Assembly (NCBI RefSeq): GCF_027925305.1
Contig: NZ_BSDR01000001.1
Span: forward strand, 2,445,001 to 2,509,000
DNA from: Desulforhabdus amnigena
Lineage (GTDB): Bacteria; Desulfobacterota; Syntrophobacteria; Syntrophobacterales; Syntrophobacteraceae
DNA: 64,000 bases
Direction: 5' to 3'
The notes beneath the pieces were generated by a model. That model searched no databases, had not been told where the DNA came from, and saw only the letters and a program-made list of their open reading frames with translations. The position numbers were made by a program, and so were the translations under genes. Every line of letters begins with the position of its first letter. Position 1 is the first letter of the stretch. Positions 24,950 to 35,300 of this stretch are shown here, in pieces.

Positions 24950-26170
24950 ATGTTCAAAAGATGCAAGCGACTGTGGAACACGTATCCGCTCAAATCTCAT
25001 TACGATGCAGTGATCATCGGGGGGGGATTGCACGGGCTGGCGACGGCCTATTTCCTGGCCAGCCGCCACGGGATGACCCGTGTGGCGGTTCTCGAGAAAC
25101 GCTACATCGGCTTCGGAGGTTCGGGGCGCAACACGGCCATCGTGCGGGCCAATCAGCGCACCCAGGAAAATCTTCCCCTTTACAAGGAAGCCCTGGACCT
25201 CTGGCCGGTCTTGACCAAAGAACTGGATTTCAACCTCATGTTCTACAACTGCGGCAACCTCAACCTGGCTCACAGTGAGGCGGCCCTCAAGGCCATGCGC
25301 ATGCAGGTGGCTTCGGCCCAGTTCAATGGCGTCAAAATCGAACTGGTGGATCGCAGGGAATGCAAGGAGCTGATTCCCATCCTGGATATTTCCGATCGGC
25401 CCCGATATCCCATTTTTGGAGGAATGTTTCACCCTCCCGGAGGCATCGTGCGCCACGATGCCGTCGTGTGGGGACTGGCAAGAGGGGCATCCAAGTACGG
25501 AGTCCATATCCACCAGGGAACGGAAGTGCAGGGGATCGGAGTCCGGAACGGAAAGATCCAACATGTGGATACCGACAAAGGAAGGATTCACACCCCCAGG
25601 GTCCTGACGGCTGCGGGGGGCTATTCGGCCGATATTTCCTACCGGATGCTCGGCATCAAGCTCCCCATCAGCCCTTTGACGATTCAGGCCATGGTGACGC
25701 AGCCCTTGAAGCCGATCCTGCACCACGTGGTCTCCTCGGGCATGTACCACTGCTACGCCAATCAGACCCTCAAGGGAGAGATTGCCACGGGAGCCCACAT
25801 GGACCCCTGGCCCAACTACACCACTCGGACGAGCGCCCACTACATCAAGCACCAGGCCGAAGCCCTGGGTGAGATGATCCCGTGCCTGAGAGGCGTGAAA
25901 TTCATGCGCACCTGGGCGGGGCTGGCCGACATGACCCCCGATATGGCTCCCATCATGGATGGGAACGACCACATTCAGGGCTACTATATGGATTGCGGAT
26001 GGGGGTATTTCGGGTTCAAGTCGTGTGCCGTCACCGGCAAGTACATGGCCGAATTCATGGCAAAGGGCGAATGCCCGGAAATCTTGAAGCCTTTCACTCT
26101 ACGGCGCTTTCAAAACCACAACCTCATGGGGGAAACGGCCGCCCTCGTGGAATATACATCCGACAACTAA
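24950..26170 (+). CDS. soxB: SoxB-type beta subunit of sarcosine oxidase / N-methylglutamate dehydrogenase family
   Basis: A 406-residue FAD-dependent amine oxidoreductase. The dinucleotide-binding motif is YDAVIIGGGLHGLATAYFLA (residues ~19-38), and a GFGGSGRNTAIVRANQRTQ segment follows, typical of SoxB where flavin is held. It ends with AGLADMTPDMAPIMDG and a CGWGYFGFKSC-type segment. It oxidises the N-methyl group of sarcosine or N-methylglutamate; electrons pass to the SoxA flavin. AAGGAG precedes the ATG. It is the first gene of a tight soxB-D-A-G operon behind a likely sigma-54 promoter. SoxB and MgdA are homologues, so substrate cannot be read directly; the neighbouring mgs/gmaS-type genes favour N-methylglutamate. 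Confidence 0.88.
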   Translation: MFKRCKRLWNTYPLKSHYDAVIIGGGLHGLATAYFLASRHGMTRVAVLEKRYIGFGGSGRNTAIVRANQRTQENLPLYKEALDLWPVLTKELDFNLMFYNCGNLNLAHSEAALKAMRMQVASAQFNGVKIELVDRRECKELIPILDISDRPRYPIFGGMFHPPGGIVRHDAVVWGLARGASKYGVHIHQGTEVQGIGVRNGKIQHVDTDKGRIHTPRVLTAAGGYSADISYRMLGIKLPISPLTIQAMVTQPLKPILHHVVSSGMYHCYANQTLKGEIATGAHMDPWPNYTTRTSAHYIKHQAEALGEMIPCLRGVKFMRTWAGLADMTPDMAPIMDGNDHIQGYYMDCGWGYFGFKSCAVTGKYMAEFMAKGECPEILKPFTLRRFQNHNLMGETAALVEYTSDN

Positions 26171-26183
26171 AAGGAGGCTTCTC

Positions 26184-26462
26184 ATGTCATTGCAGATCAC
26201 CTGTCCCATCTGCGGAAAACGCAGTGGGTATGAATTCCGTTACGGAGGGGAAGAAAAGGGTCCCAGGCCCGAAACGTCCGATCTCACACCGGAAGCTTGG
26301 TGTGAATATGTCCACATGAACAAATCGACGGCAGGCATTCAGGAAGAATGGTGGTGCCATCGAAGCGGCTGCGGGAGTTGGTTTCGCATCCATCGTGATA
26401 CGCGTACCAACCTCCAGGTGCCGTCACCTGAAGCTGCCGAGGGATCGGAGGCGGAAAAATGA
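26184..26462 (+). CDS. soxD: SoxD-type delta subunit (zinc protein)
   Basis: Ninety-two residues. The N-terminal SLQITCPICGKRSGYEFRYG contains the CxxC zinc site of SoxD, and the second ligand pair comes from HRSGCGSWFRIHRDT. It continues with the usual aromatic/basic C-terminus. SoxD is a structural zinc subunit of the heterotetramer. AAAGGAGG lies about seven bases upstream. It sits 13 bases after soxB and overlaps soxA by four bases (ATGA). The order B-D-A-G is the same as in known sarcosine oxidase and N-methylglutamate dehydrogenase operons. Confidence 0.88.
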   Translation: MSLQITCPICGKRSGYEFRYGGEEKGPRPETSDLTPEAWCEYVHMNKSTAGIQEEWWCHRSGCGSWFRIHRDTRTNLQVPSPEAAEGSEAEK

Positions 26463-29380
26463 ACAGATTGAACCAAATGCCAACGCTTCGAGTGCACCCG
26501 GAAAAGAAAGTCACCTTTCGCTACGGAAAGAAAACCATCCGGGGGATGGAAGGGGATACGATCGCCACGGCCCTCTATGCCGCAGGAGTGCGCATTTTCT
26601 CTCGCAGTCTCAAGTATCACCGTCCGCGCGGCCTCTACAGCCTGGATGGCGAATGCAGCAACACCATGATGAAGGTAGACGGTATGCCCAATGTCTCGGC
26701 AGAAAAGACCTTCATTCGAAACGGCATGGTGGTGGAACCCCAGAATTGCCTCGGCAGCCCGGAATGGGATTTCATGAGTTTCATGGACAAAATGAGCTGG
26801 GCTATGCCGGCTGGATTCTATTACCGCGTTTTTCACAGGCCCGCCAGGCTATGGCCTCATGTGATCAAGCTCATTCGAAACGCTGCAGGCCAGGGAGCGC
26901 TTTCGCCCGATTTTGAAATGAAGGGCCGGTTCGACGAGATTTTTCCCCGGGCGGATGTCTGTGTCATCGGTGGCGGTGCCGCGGGAATGTCGGCTGCGCT
27001 GGCTGCTGCGGAACAGGGACTTCGCGTGATTCTTCTGGAAGCGAGACCCTGGCTGGGAGGCTGCTGGGAATACCGCGCCCTTCCTTACGACGGGGATGTT
27101 CCCCTTTATGAAAAGGCCCGGGAACTGGCCCGGCGCGTTGAAGAACACGACGGAATCCGGGTCTTGAAACATACGGCGGTGGTGGGGACCTACCCTGGGA
27201 ATGTCGTCACGGGCTTTCAAAAAGGCGGCTCATCCGATTCCTTCGACGAACGCTACATTGAAATCCGGGCGGAAAGCGTCGTGGTCGCCACGGGATGCAT
27301 CGAACGCCCCCTGCTCTTTGACAACAATGAACGGCCGGGAGTCATGCAGGCGGGATGCGCCCAGCGTCTGGCAAGAACCTGGGGGCTGCTGCCGGGAAAA
27401 AAGGCCGTTTTCAGCGTGGGGCACGACCTGGGGCTTGAAACAGCGCTGGACCTCTTCGACCTCGGAGTGGAGATCGCCTGCATCGCAGACCACCGGATGG
27501 ACGGACAGTCCCCTGCCCTCCTTTCCAAACTGGCCGGCCGCAAGATCCCTCTTCTCAAGGGATGGGTCGCCGCCAGGGCCCACGGACGAAAAGGTGTCAC
27601 GGGAGTCACCCTGACCACCCACAATGGAATTCGCCGGCGTGAGTATCCGTGCGATCTGTTGGTGGCGTCCGCGGGACTCACTCCTGTTTCGGGTCCCCTC
27701 AGCCTGGCGGGAGCCAAACTTGCCTACGACGGTGCGACCGGCTTCTTCCTGCCCGTGAGCTTCCCGGAAAAAATGCACGCAGCAGGACGTTTGCTGGGAC
27801 TCTCTGAAGGAAAATCCCTGGAGATGTCCGGAAGGATCGCCGGCCTTCGCGCCGCCATGGACTGCGGGAAAAACACGGCTTCCGAGCTGGAAGACGTTCA
27901 AAAAAAGCAGGCCGCGACCACCGCTCCTTCCCACGGTTGCAAACATGTCATGGCGCCGGTGAAAGGCCGCAAGACCTTCATTTGTTTCGATGAAGACACA
28001 ACGGTGAAAAACGTGGATCAGGCCATGAAGACGGGCTTCGATGTGCCGGAACTCATCAAGCGCTGGACAGCAGCGGGAACCGGCCCCGGCCAGGGAGGCA
28101 TTCCCGGGCACAATCTTCCTCTTTATGTCGCTCAAACGGGAGACTCACCCGACCGGGACCCGAGACCCACCACCGTGCGTCCGCCGCTGGTCCCCACCCT
28201 CATTGCCACCTATGCCGGCTCCAACCATGACATGAGCAAACGGACCCCGATGCACGATGCGCAGGTGGCCGCAGGCGGCCGCATGGAACGCATCGGAGTA
28301 TGGAATCGCGCCCGCCGCTTCAGCGACGACCTGACGGTCCGGGACGAAATCCTCAATGTACGCAACAACGTCGGCATGCTCGATTCTTCGACCTTGGGCA
28401 AATTCAGGCTCTTCGGGCCCGACGCCCTGAAGGCTCTCCAGCGCGTCTACGTGGGAGATATGTCCAAGACCGTCGAGGGCAGGGTCAAATATTCCGCCAT
28501 GTGCAATGAAGACGGCTGTGTCATCGACGACGGCGTCGTCATCAAGCGAGGGGAAAACGAATACTACCTGACCAGTTCCACGGTTAGAGCCGGCGCCACC
28601 GCCGAGTGGTTCCACTACCATACCCGCTACGAAAAATGGGACTACCACATCGTGAACCTCACGGACGCCTTTGGAGTCATCAACCTGGCAGGTCCCAACA
28701 GCCGGAAAGTCCTGGAAAAAGTGACCGATGCGGATGTTTCCAACGAGGGTTTTCCCTTCATGGGCTACAGGGAATTTTTCATCGAGGGAGAAATCCCCGT
28801 CCGGGCCATGCGGCTGGGTTTTGTCGGGGAGCTCTCGTATGAATTCCACGTCCCATCCTCTTACATGCAGGCTCTCTGGGACGTTCTGGAAGAAGCGGGG
28901 CAGCCTTTCGGCATAAAAAACTTCGGGTTGGAAGCCCAGAACGTACTGCGGCTGGAAAAGGCTCATGTCATTCTGGGAGCGGAATCCGAACAGCGGACAA
29001 CCCTGCATGACATCGGGCTCGGCTTTCTCTGGGCGCGCAAAAAACCGGAATGTCAAACGGTAGGTGTTGCAGCCCTGCGGCATACGGAACATCAGAAGGG
29101 ACGTTTGAAACTGGTGGGATTCCAAATGGCCGACGGGTCTGCCCGTCCACCCAAAGACGGGTCCATCATTGTGGACAGCAGGATTCGCGGATATGTCTGC
29201 ACCGCCAGGTACTGCCCGGCGCAGGAAAAGACCGTCGGGCTGGCATTGGTGGAGGATTCCCTCACGGAAATGGGCACTCGCCTGGGAATCTACGAAGATG
29301 GCTGTGAAGGGAAGCTGCTCCATGGAGAAGTGATTCCAACCCCCTTCTACGATCCCGAAGGCACGCGGATGAAGATGTAG
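26459..29380 (+). CDS. soxA: SoxA-type alpha subunit
   Basis: A 973-residue multidomain subunit. Residues ~15-110 are a ferredoxin-like Fer2_4 domain (FRYGKKTIRGMEGDTIATAL). Residues ~160-490 hold the pyridine-nucleotide/FAD module (VCVIGGGAAGMSAALAAAEQ). Residues ~500-560 are a SoxA_A3-type insert (ICFDEDTTVKNVDQAMKTGF). From about 590 to 965 the C-terminal GcvT folate-binding and barrel domains run (FRLFGPDALKALQRVYVGDM and a GELSYEFHVPSSY segment). The folate domain can receive the released methylene group as 5,10-methylene-tetrahydrofolate, avoiding free formaldehyde. Length is within the family norm. Confidence 0.9.
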   Translation: MNRLNQMPTLRVHPEKKVTFRYGKKTIRGMEGDTIATALYAAGVRIFSRSLKYHRPRGLYSLDGECSNTMMKVDGMPNVSAEKTFIRNGMVVEPQNCLGSPEWDFMSFMDKMSWAMPAGFYYRVFHRPARLWPHVIKLIRNAAGQGALSPDFEMKGRFDEIFPRADVCVIGGGAAGMSAALAAAEQGLRVILLEARPWLGGCWEYRALPYDGDVPLYEKARELARRVEEHDGIRVLKHTAVVGTYPGNVVTGFQKGGSSDSFDERYIEIRAESVVVATGCIERPLLFDNNERPGVMQAGCAQRLARTWGLLPGKKAVFSVGHDLGLETALDLFDLGVEIACIADHRMDGQSPALLSKLAGRKIPLLKGWVAARAHGRKGVTGVTLTTHNGIRRREYPCDLLVASAGLTPVSGPLSLAGAKLAYDGATGFFLPVSFPEKMHAAGRLLGLSEGKSLEMSGRIAGLRAAMDCGKNTASELEDVQKKQAATTAPSHGCKHVMAPVKGRKTFICFDEDTTVKNVDQAMKTGFDVPELIKRWTAAGTGPGQGGIPGHNLPLYVAQTGDSPDRDPRPTTVRPPLVPTLIATYAGSNHDMSKRTPMHDAQVAAGGRMERIGVWNRARRFSDDLTVRDEILNVRNNVGMLDSSTLGKFRLFGPDALKALQRVYVGDMSKTVEGRVKYSAMCNEDGCVIDDGVVIKRGENEYYLTSSTVRAGATAEWFHYHTRYEKWDYHIVNLTDAFGVINLAGPNSRKVLEKVTDADVSNEGFPFMGYREFFIEGEIPVRAMRLGFVGELSYEFHVPSSYMQALWDVLEEAGQPFGIKNFGLEAQNVLRLEKAHVILGAESEQRTTLHDIGLGFLWARKKPECQTVGVAALRHTEHQKGRLKLVGFQMADGSARPPKDGSIIVDSRIRGYVCTARYCPAQEKTVGLALVEDSLTEMGTRLGIYEDGCEGKLLHGEVIPTPFYDPEGTRMKM

Positions 29381-29503
29381 TGGAAGCAGAAGGCTCGCCG
29401 GAATCCTGTGTTTTTAGTAACTTACAAAATTTCTTTGCCCCTGATTTTCACCGGGGTGACGACTTTTTCGAATGCATCACGTGCAATACCGGGAGGAATA
29501 TAC

Positions 29504-30133
29504 ATGAAAACCATAAGGAGAATTTCGCCGGTAGTTTTTCCCGCCCGGCCCCTTGAAACCGAAATTCGAGGGGCGTGGCAGGTGGTTCTTCAATATGAGA
29601 AGGAACATGAAGAAGCGCCTTTTGTGACCGATCTGAGCCACCGTCTCAAATGGATTTTGCAGGACGCCCAAATCGGCGCGTTCACCCCCTTTGGAATTCG
29701 GATACCCGAGGTGCCGGGGGAAAGCGTTCTCCAGGGCGGATTTGTCGTCAGCCGCACCGGGCGCACCGGCGCATCCATCTATCAGCTCTGGGGAGAAGCG
29801 GCGGCTTCCCCCCAGGAAGCCGCTTTCACGGAGGTCACTGAGGGATACATGATGACCGCAGTGGTGGGACGTGGTGTCTTTGGCATCGCGGAAAAACTCA
29901 CCTCCATGGATCTCGGCGATCCCCAAAAGGAGGCGCCTTTCCTGGTGCAGGGACCGTTTTCGCATGTCCCTTCCCAGGTTGTGGTTCTGAAAAGAAACGG
30001 CCTTGACGGAGCCTTCCTCGTGGCATGCTCACGTGGATATGCGAAAGACATGGTTCACGCCATCATGGATACAGGGGAGGAATTCGGGCTGCGCCCAGCC
30101 GGAACCAAGCGATTCGAAAGCGCTCTGGCGTAA
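29504..30133 (+). CDS. soxG: SoxG-type gamma subunit
   Basis: About 209 residues, resembling SoxG/GcvT-like small subunits. A short basic start (MKTIRRISPVVFPARPLE) is followed by an alternating sheet/helix core. The last third contains PFSHVPSQVVVLKRNGLDGA and an ACSRGYAKDMVHAIMDTGEE segment. It completes the heterotetramer and packs on the folate side. GGGAGG is about eight bases before the ATG; a longer frame from 29408 lacks a ribosome site. It is 123 bases after soxA. The family is divergent, so the call rests on operon position as much as on sequence. Confidence 0.78.
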   Translation: MKTIRRISPVVFPARPLETEIRGAWQVVLQYEKEHEEAPFVTDLSHRLKWILQDAQIGAFTPFGIRIPEVPGESVLQGGFVVSRTGRTGASIYQLWGEAAASPQEAAFTEVTEGYMMTAVVGRGVFGIAEKLTSMDLGDPQKEAPFLVQGPFSHVPSQVVVLKRNGLDGAFLVACSRGYAKDMVHAIMDTGEEFGLRPAGTKRFESALA

Positions 30134-30293
30134 AACGGGTGAAACAGGATGATTTGACGGAAAGAAACCAGGAGCGATACGACCTTGTTGACGGGAACCC
30201 ATCGAAGCTGTTACCCTTTTTTAGGATTCAGATGAGGGGGTTTCCATTCCGCAAGGTTTCGAGAGGGAAACCGATCTGTCGACAACTCAGGCC

Positions 30294-30923
30294 ATGCAAG
30301 AGAAAATGAAGACTCCGCATTCAGAAAGTAGCGAACAGAGTGGCCAGAACAACAAATTGGAACTGGCTATAGGGCGTGAAATACGCAGCTTCCGAAAAAA
30401 GATGGATCTCACCATCGCTGAACTGGCCAAGCTGGCCGGCCTTTCCGCCGGCATGCTTTCCAAAATCGAAAACGGAAACGCTTCCCCTTCTCTTGCAACG
30501 CTTCAATCCCTCTCTCAGGCTCTGAACATTCCGGTCACGGCATTCTTCCGAAAGTTCGAAGAAGAGCGTGACGCCAGTTATGTTCGAGCCGGTCAGGGGC
30601 TCGTCATCGAGCGGCGGGGAACACGGGCGGGCCATCAGTACAGGCTTCTCGGGCACAGCGTGGGCAAGAGCATCAATGTCGAACCTTACCTCATCGAACT
30701 GTCCGAAAAGTCGGAGGTCTTTCCTCTTTTCCAACATCCCGGCATGGAATTCATCTATATGCTGGAAGGGAAGATGCTCTACATGCACGGCAACCGGTCG
30801 TACCCTCTCCTGCCGGGAGATTCCCTCTTCTTCGACGCCGACGCTCCCCACGGGCCGGAGGAGCTCAACGAACTGCCCATAAAGTTTCTCTCCATCATCG
30901 TCTCCCCAAGGTTTTCAGAGTAA
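30294..30923 (+). CDS. XRE-cupin transcriptional regulator
   Basis: A 209-residue regulator. The N-terminal HTH (residues ~23-78) reads IGREIRSFRKKMDLTIAELA, then LAGLSAGMLSKIENG and ASPSLATLQSLSQALNIPV. The C-terminal cupin (~130-207) has the metal or ligand-binding barrel (HPGMEFIYMLEGKMLYMHG, then SYPLLPGDSLFFDADAPHGP). Proteins of this design often control polyamine, amine or amino acid catabolism and bind the substrate in the cupin. It lies between soxG and the mgs-type genes on the same strand, making it the best local candidate for sensing the pathway substrate. It is not a sigma-54 activator. Start uncertain between 30294 and 30306. Confidence 0.85.
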   Translation: MQEKMKTPHSESSEQSGQNNKLELAIGREIRSFRKKMDLTIAELAKLAGLSAGMLSKIENGNASPSLATLQSLSQALNIPVTAFFRKFEEERDASYVRAGQGLVIERRGTRAGHQYRLLGHSVGKSINVEPYLIELSEKSEVFPLFQHPGMEFIYMLEGKMLYMHGNRSYPLLPGDSLFFDADAPHGPEELNELPIKFLSIIVSPRFSE

Positions 30924-31316
30924 CACCAGGTAAACCGGCCAGGAAATGCGCCGCGATACCCCGTACGGCTCCGCGCAAATAAATGATCAAAATCCCATTT
31001 ATGCGGGCATGTACTAGCCGGTATACGGTGGCGAAAGCTCTCTCGCCCCACTGAACGATTCAATCCCTCGAGAAGGGGCAGGGGGATAAAGCTCGAACAA
31101 CATCCCCCTTCAAAGGGGGAGTTCATATCGGCATCTGCCCCGGGGGCTTTTTTGCCTGGAAAATATTTCATTAAATGAAAAAAAAGTGAATGAAATTTGC
31201 ATAGTTCTTCCCTGAATGTGAAACGTTCAAAAACCATCCCCACATTGTGACAAGGGAAGGTTCGAAAAAGGGAGAGCTGAGTTTTTATCTTGGGAGTTTT
31301 ACTTCGGGAGGTACTC
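30924..31316. other. Intergenic region with GC hairpins before mgsA-like gene
   Basis: About 390 bases. Between 31060 and 31150 there are C/G runs (CCCCCTTCAAAGGGGG, and CCCCGGGGGC followed by a T run) that could form a terminator after the regulator gene. An A/T-rich part from 31165 includes a TGAATGAAATTTGCAT segment that matches only the -12 half of a sigma-54 promoter. No gene was seen. Confidence 0.45.
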
Positions 31317-32237
31317 ATGTGCGCCATAGCAGGGATTCTTCGTAAAAACGGCAAAAGCAAAAAACTGAAAAAAACAACGGGAGAAGCGCTCACAGAAATG
31401 CTGGACGCCACCTTACACCGCGGTCCCGATTCCGCCGGATGGGCTCTCTACAAAGAACCCGTGGGAGAAGAACTCCGGCTGCGCTTTTTCGTTTCTCAAG
31501 GTGAAGGGATGGACAAAGACCGGGAACGCATAGGCAAAAGGCTGGCCGATTTGAACGCCACGGTGACCGATGCGGAAGTGACGGGCTGCACCTATGGCAT
31601 CCGCATTCGATATAGTGGAGATATCCTTTCGCTGACCCACGGCCTGGAACGGGATTTCAAACTGGTCTCCATGGGAACGAGCCTCGACATCATCAAGGAC
31701 GTGGGGCAGCCGCGGGAAATTTCCGACCGCTACGGAATCGGAGCTTTCGACGGCACACACGGCATCGCCCACATCCGCCTTGCCACCGAATCGGGAGTCC
31801 ATCCCCAGACTTCTCATCCATTCTGGGCCTCCGGCTTCGCGGATGTGGCCACAGTACACAACGGACAGCTCACCAACTACTGGATCATGCGCCGCCGGCT
31901 GGAGCGGCAGGGAATGATCTTTCAGACGGAAAACGATACGGAACTCATCGCCGTCTACCTGGCGTACCAGATGAGCCAGGGAGCATCCCTTGAAGACGCT
32001 CTCAAGGAATCCCTGGACGACCTGGACGGCACATTTTCGTACCTTGTCGCGACAAAAGATTCCATCGGGTACGCCAAAGACAAACTGGCCGCCAAGCCTC
32101 TGGTCATCTGTGAAAATGACGACCTGATAGCCGTTTCATCCGAGGAAGTCGGGCTGAACCGGCTTTTTCCGGGAGAGGCCCTCGAGACCGTGGAACCGGC
32201 TCCCTTTACCTGCGGGCTCTGGTCGCGAACCGTCTGA
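31317..32237 (+). CDS. mgsA: Class II glutamine amidotransferase, MgsA/GlxB type
   Basis: About 306 residues. Translation from 31317 (GGGAGG six bases upstream) exposes Cys2 (MCAIAGILRK) as the N-terminal nucleophile. Other glutaminase features are DATLHRGPDSAGWALY, GIAHIRLATESGVHPQTSHP, VATVHNGQLTNYWIM and QTENDTELIAVYL. This is a stand-alone glutaminase domain as found in split glutamate synthases. In N-methylglutamate synthase it would release methylamine from gamma-glutamylmethylamide, or ammonia from glutamine. It is 76 bases upstream of the fused synthase subunit. Confidence 0.85.
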   Translation: MCAIAGILRKNGKSKKLKKTTGEALTEMLDATLHRGPDSAGWALYKEPVGEELRLRFFVSQGEGMDKDRERIGKRLADLNATVTDAEVTGCTYGIRIRYSGDILSLTHGLERDFKLVSMGTSLDIIKDVGQPREISDRYGIGAFDGTHGIAHIRLATESGVHPQTSHPFWASGFADVATVHNGQLTNYWIMRRRLERQGMIFQTENDTELIAVYLAYQMSQGASLEDALKESLDDLDGTFSYLVATKDSIGYAKDKLAAKPLVICENDDLIAVSSEEVGLNRLFPGEALETVEPAPFTCGLWSRTV

Positions 32238-32313
32238 GAAGGTCCTCGAAAGCACACTATTGTTACTTTTTCATCTATTCAGCCTCTTATGACGGCAGAA
32301 AGGGTGTAAACAG

Positions 32314-35300
32314 ATGGCAACAATCGATCTATCCAGCATGTCTATACGTACCGTCAATGAGGTGATCAAGGGGTACGGGGCAAACCATCAGGATGTGGAA
32401 CTCATCAACCCGGACGCAAGGCACTATATCGCCGTGGGTTTGACCAATCCCATCAAAATAAAAATCCGCGGTTCCGCGGGGTATTTTTGTGGGGGGCTCA
32501 CCGACGGTCCCACCATAGAGGTCGAGAAAAACGTGAGCTGGGGAGTGGGCGACAATATGCTCGCCGGCTCCATCGTCGTGGGCGGCAATGCCGGAGCGAT
32601 CGCCGGCGAAGCCCTGCGCGGCGGTGAAATCGTCATCAAAGGCAACATGGGGTCCCGCGCAGGACAGGTCATGAAGAAGGGAACGCTCTGCTGCGTGGGC
32701 AATTCCAGCTTCATGGCCGGTTACATGATGTACGGAGGACGCCTCATCATTCTGGGAAATTCAGGCCTCAAGGTAGGCGAAGACATGGCGGGGGGCGCAA
32801 TCTTCGTGGGCGGAGCCCTGGAATCCCTGGGCAATGACGCCATGGTCTGCGAGCCGACCCGGGAAGACATCGACGGCATCATGGAATTCCTGGACCGCTA
32901 TGGAATAACCTTTCAGGGTTCTTTCAAAAAGATCGTCTGTGCAGGAAAGGGATTGCGCTATTCCAAGCCCGAAGTTCAAAAGCGCTATATCCCCTTCAAG
33001 GAGTTTTCCGGGGGAAATGCCGCTTACTGGAACGAAAAGGTTCAGGAAGACATTCGCATCAAGGGAGAGATCGGCCGGTACCGCATCCGGGGCTACGGCG
33101 CCGCACGGCATATTCCCCACTTTCAGGACATTGCCTTCAAAGCGGATCTTTCCAAAGCCGGGAAAGATGCGGATGGACTCTCGCGGGTGAATCTCAGGAC
33201 CTTTGTCGGCGGCAAGCACGGGGGAAGAGCATTGGATCTCAGCATGCCCGTCATGATCGCTCCCATGAGCTACGGCGCGGTGAGCGGCAAAATGAAGGCC
33301 GCTCTCGGTGCCGCTTCGCGCCTTTCCGGCATTTCCGAAAATACCGGCGAAGGCGGTATGTATTCCGTAGAACGGGCCGAAGCCCGGCAACTCATCGCTC
33401 AATGCCTCTCGGGACGACTCGGGTGGAACATCCACGACATGAAAAGGGCGGACGCCCTGGAGCTTTATATCTCCCAGGGAGCCAAACCGGGCCTGGGCGG
33501 ACAGCTCATGGCCTCCAAACTCACCCGGGAAATTGCCGAGATGCGAGGGATTCCCGCAGGAATGGATCTGCGCTCCCCGTCAAGGCATCCCGACGTTCTG
33601 GGAGGCGACGACCTCATCATGAAAATCCAGGAATTTCGGGAAGCCGTGGGAGGAAGGCTGCCCGTAGGGCTCAAGCTCGGGGCCGGCCGCACGCGCGACG
33701 ACATCAAGATCGCACTCAAAGACGACCTGGATTTCGTCGAACTGGACGGACTCCAGGGAGGCACGGGTGCCGCCGCCTGTGAAGTCCTGGAATATGTGGG
33801 AATCCCCACCATCGCCGCCATTATGGAAGCCCGGGATGGATTGGCGGAAATCGACGCGGAAGGGGAACTCCCCATTGTCCTCATGGGGGGCATCCGCAAC
33901 GGAGTGGACGCAGCCAAGGCCATCGCTCTCGGGGCAACGGCCGTTGGACTCGGCACTTCCATGCTCATCGCCGCGGGATGCACGGGATGCATGCAGTGCA
34001 GCACGGGGAATTGCCCTGTGGGCATCGCCACTCAAAACGAAAAGTACACGGAGCGTTTCGACGTCGAATCCAAGGCACTGAGGATGCACAAGTACCTGGA
34101 ATCCATCCGCTGGCAGCTCGCTTCCATCGTGCAGGCTCTTGGGTACACGGACGTTCGGCAGCTCTCCCGCAACGATCTCGTGGCCCTGACTCCCGAGGCC
34201 GCAGAAATGACCCGGCTCCCCTACGATCCCGGCTATCGGAATAAATTCACAGGGCTGCGGGAGGAATCCGAACGGTTCGAAAGAGGAAAGAGCGAAACGG
34301 GGTCCGCTGGTTTTTCCCGGCGCGACCGGATCGCCATTCAGGCCATGTCGAAAGCTGATGCAAGGAACACTGAAAAACAGAGGGAAATCCTCATGCAACT
34401 CCTGCGCCCCGGAGAAAATCCCTTTCCCGAAAACCGTCCGGCTCACCTGGATGACCTGGTTTTCCTTTCCGCAGCCCTGACCCGCCTGGTCATCGACCCG
34501 TACAGGGAGGAGTGCAGCACCCGCACCCGCATCAGCAGGTCGGCAGGGCTGGGAAGAGTTCCCGCGGGCGCGCCATGGGTCGATTTGGCACAGCCCTTCC
34601 TTTTCACTGGTTTTGACGCTGCACCCCTGGACGTAAAGGCGGCCCTTGCCAAAAGCCTTGCAGAAACGCAATGCGCCTATGTGGGCAGAATGCCTCTCAT
34701 GGAAGGGATTCCCGGAAACGAAGAGGAAGCATGGAAAAAGGTTTTCTGGTTTCAAATTCTATGCAATGGGGATTGCCCCCATCCTGAAGCTGCAGCCCTC
34801 GTTCATGCCCCCGGCAATACGTTCAAACCCATGGAGATGGAGCGGCAGAGTTCCAGCCAGCTTCTCGGCATGGTTGCCACGGCGAAAACTCTTCGGGAGG
34901 CACTACCGCATGCCCTTGAAAAGCAAATGGACTTTCTTCTGCTGGATTCTTCTCTGGGCATGGAACACCCATGGGCCGAACTCAAGGGGCAGCCGGACCT
35001 CACCCTCATGAGAGATGCAATCCATCTTCTGCGCGATATGAACCGGGAAGAAGAGATCGCCCTCATCAATTTTGGCGGCATGCGGTCGGGCACGGACGTG
35101 GCAAAAGTCCTCGCCCTCAACTGCAAGGCATCCGTCTTTGGAGTCGCTGCCGGGATCGCACTGGGAGGAAGGGTTGAGGGGAAGAGCGTTCACTTCGATA
35201 CCCCCATGACCATGGAAGAGAGATCCACAGCCATGACCCAGTGGATCAAGGGAACCGCCCAGGAAACGGCCATCATCGCCCGGTGTACGGGAAAAACCGA

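Noticed and set aside
24950-30133. Simple O2-using sarcosine oxidase as the main role of soxBDAG
   Set aside because: Kept as an alternative only. The rest of the window suggests anaerobic life, and the mgs- and gmaS-type genes nearby fit N-methylglutamate better. Sequence alone does not settle it.
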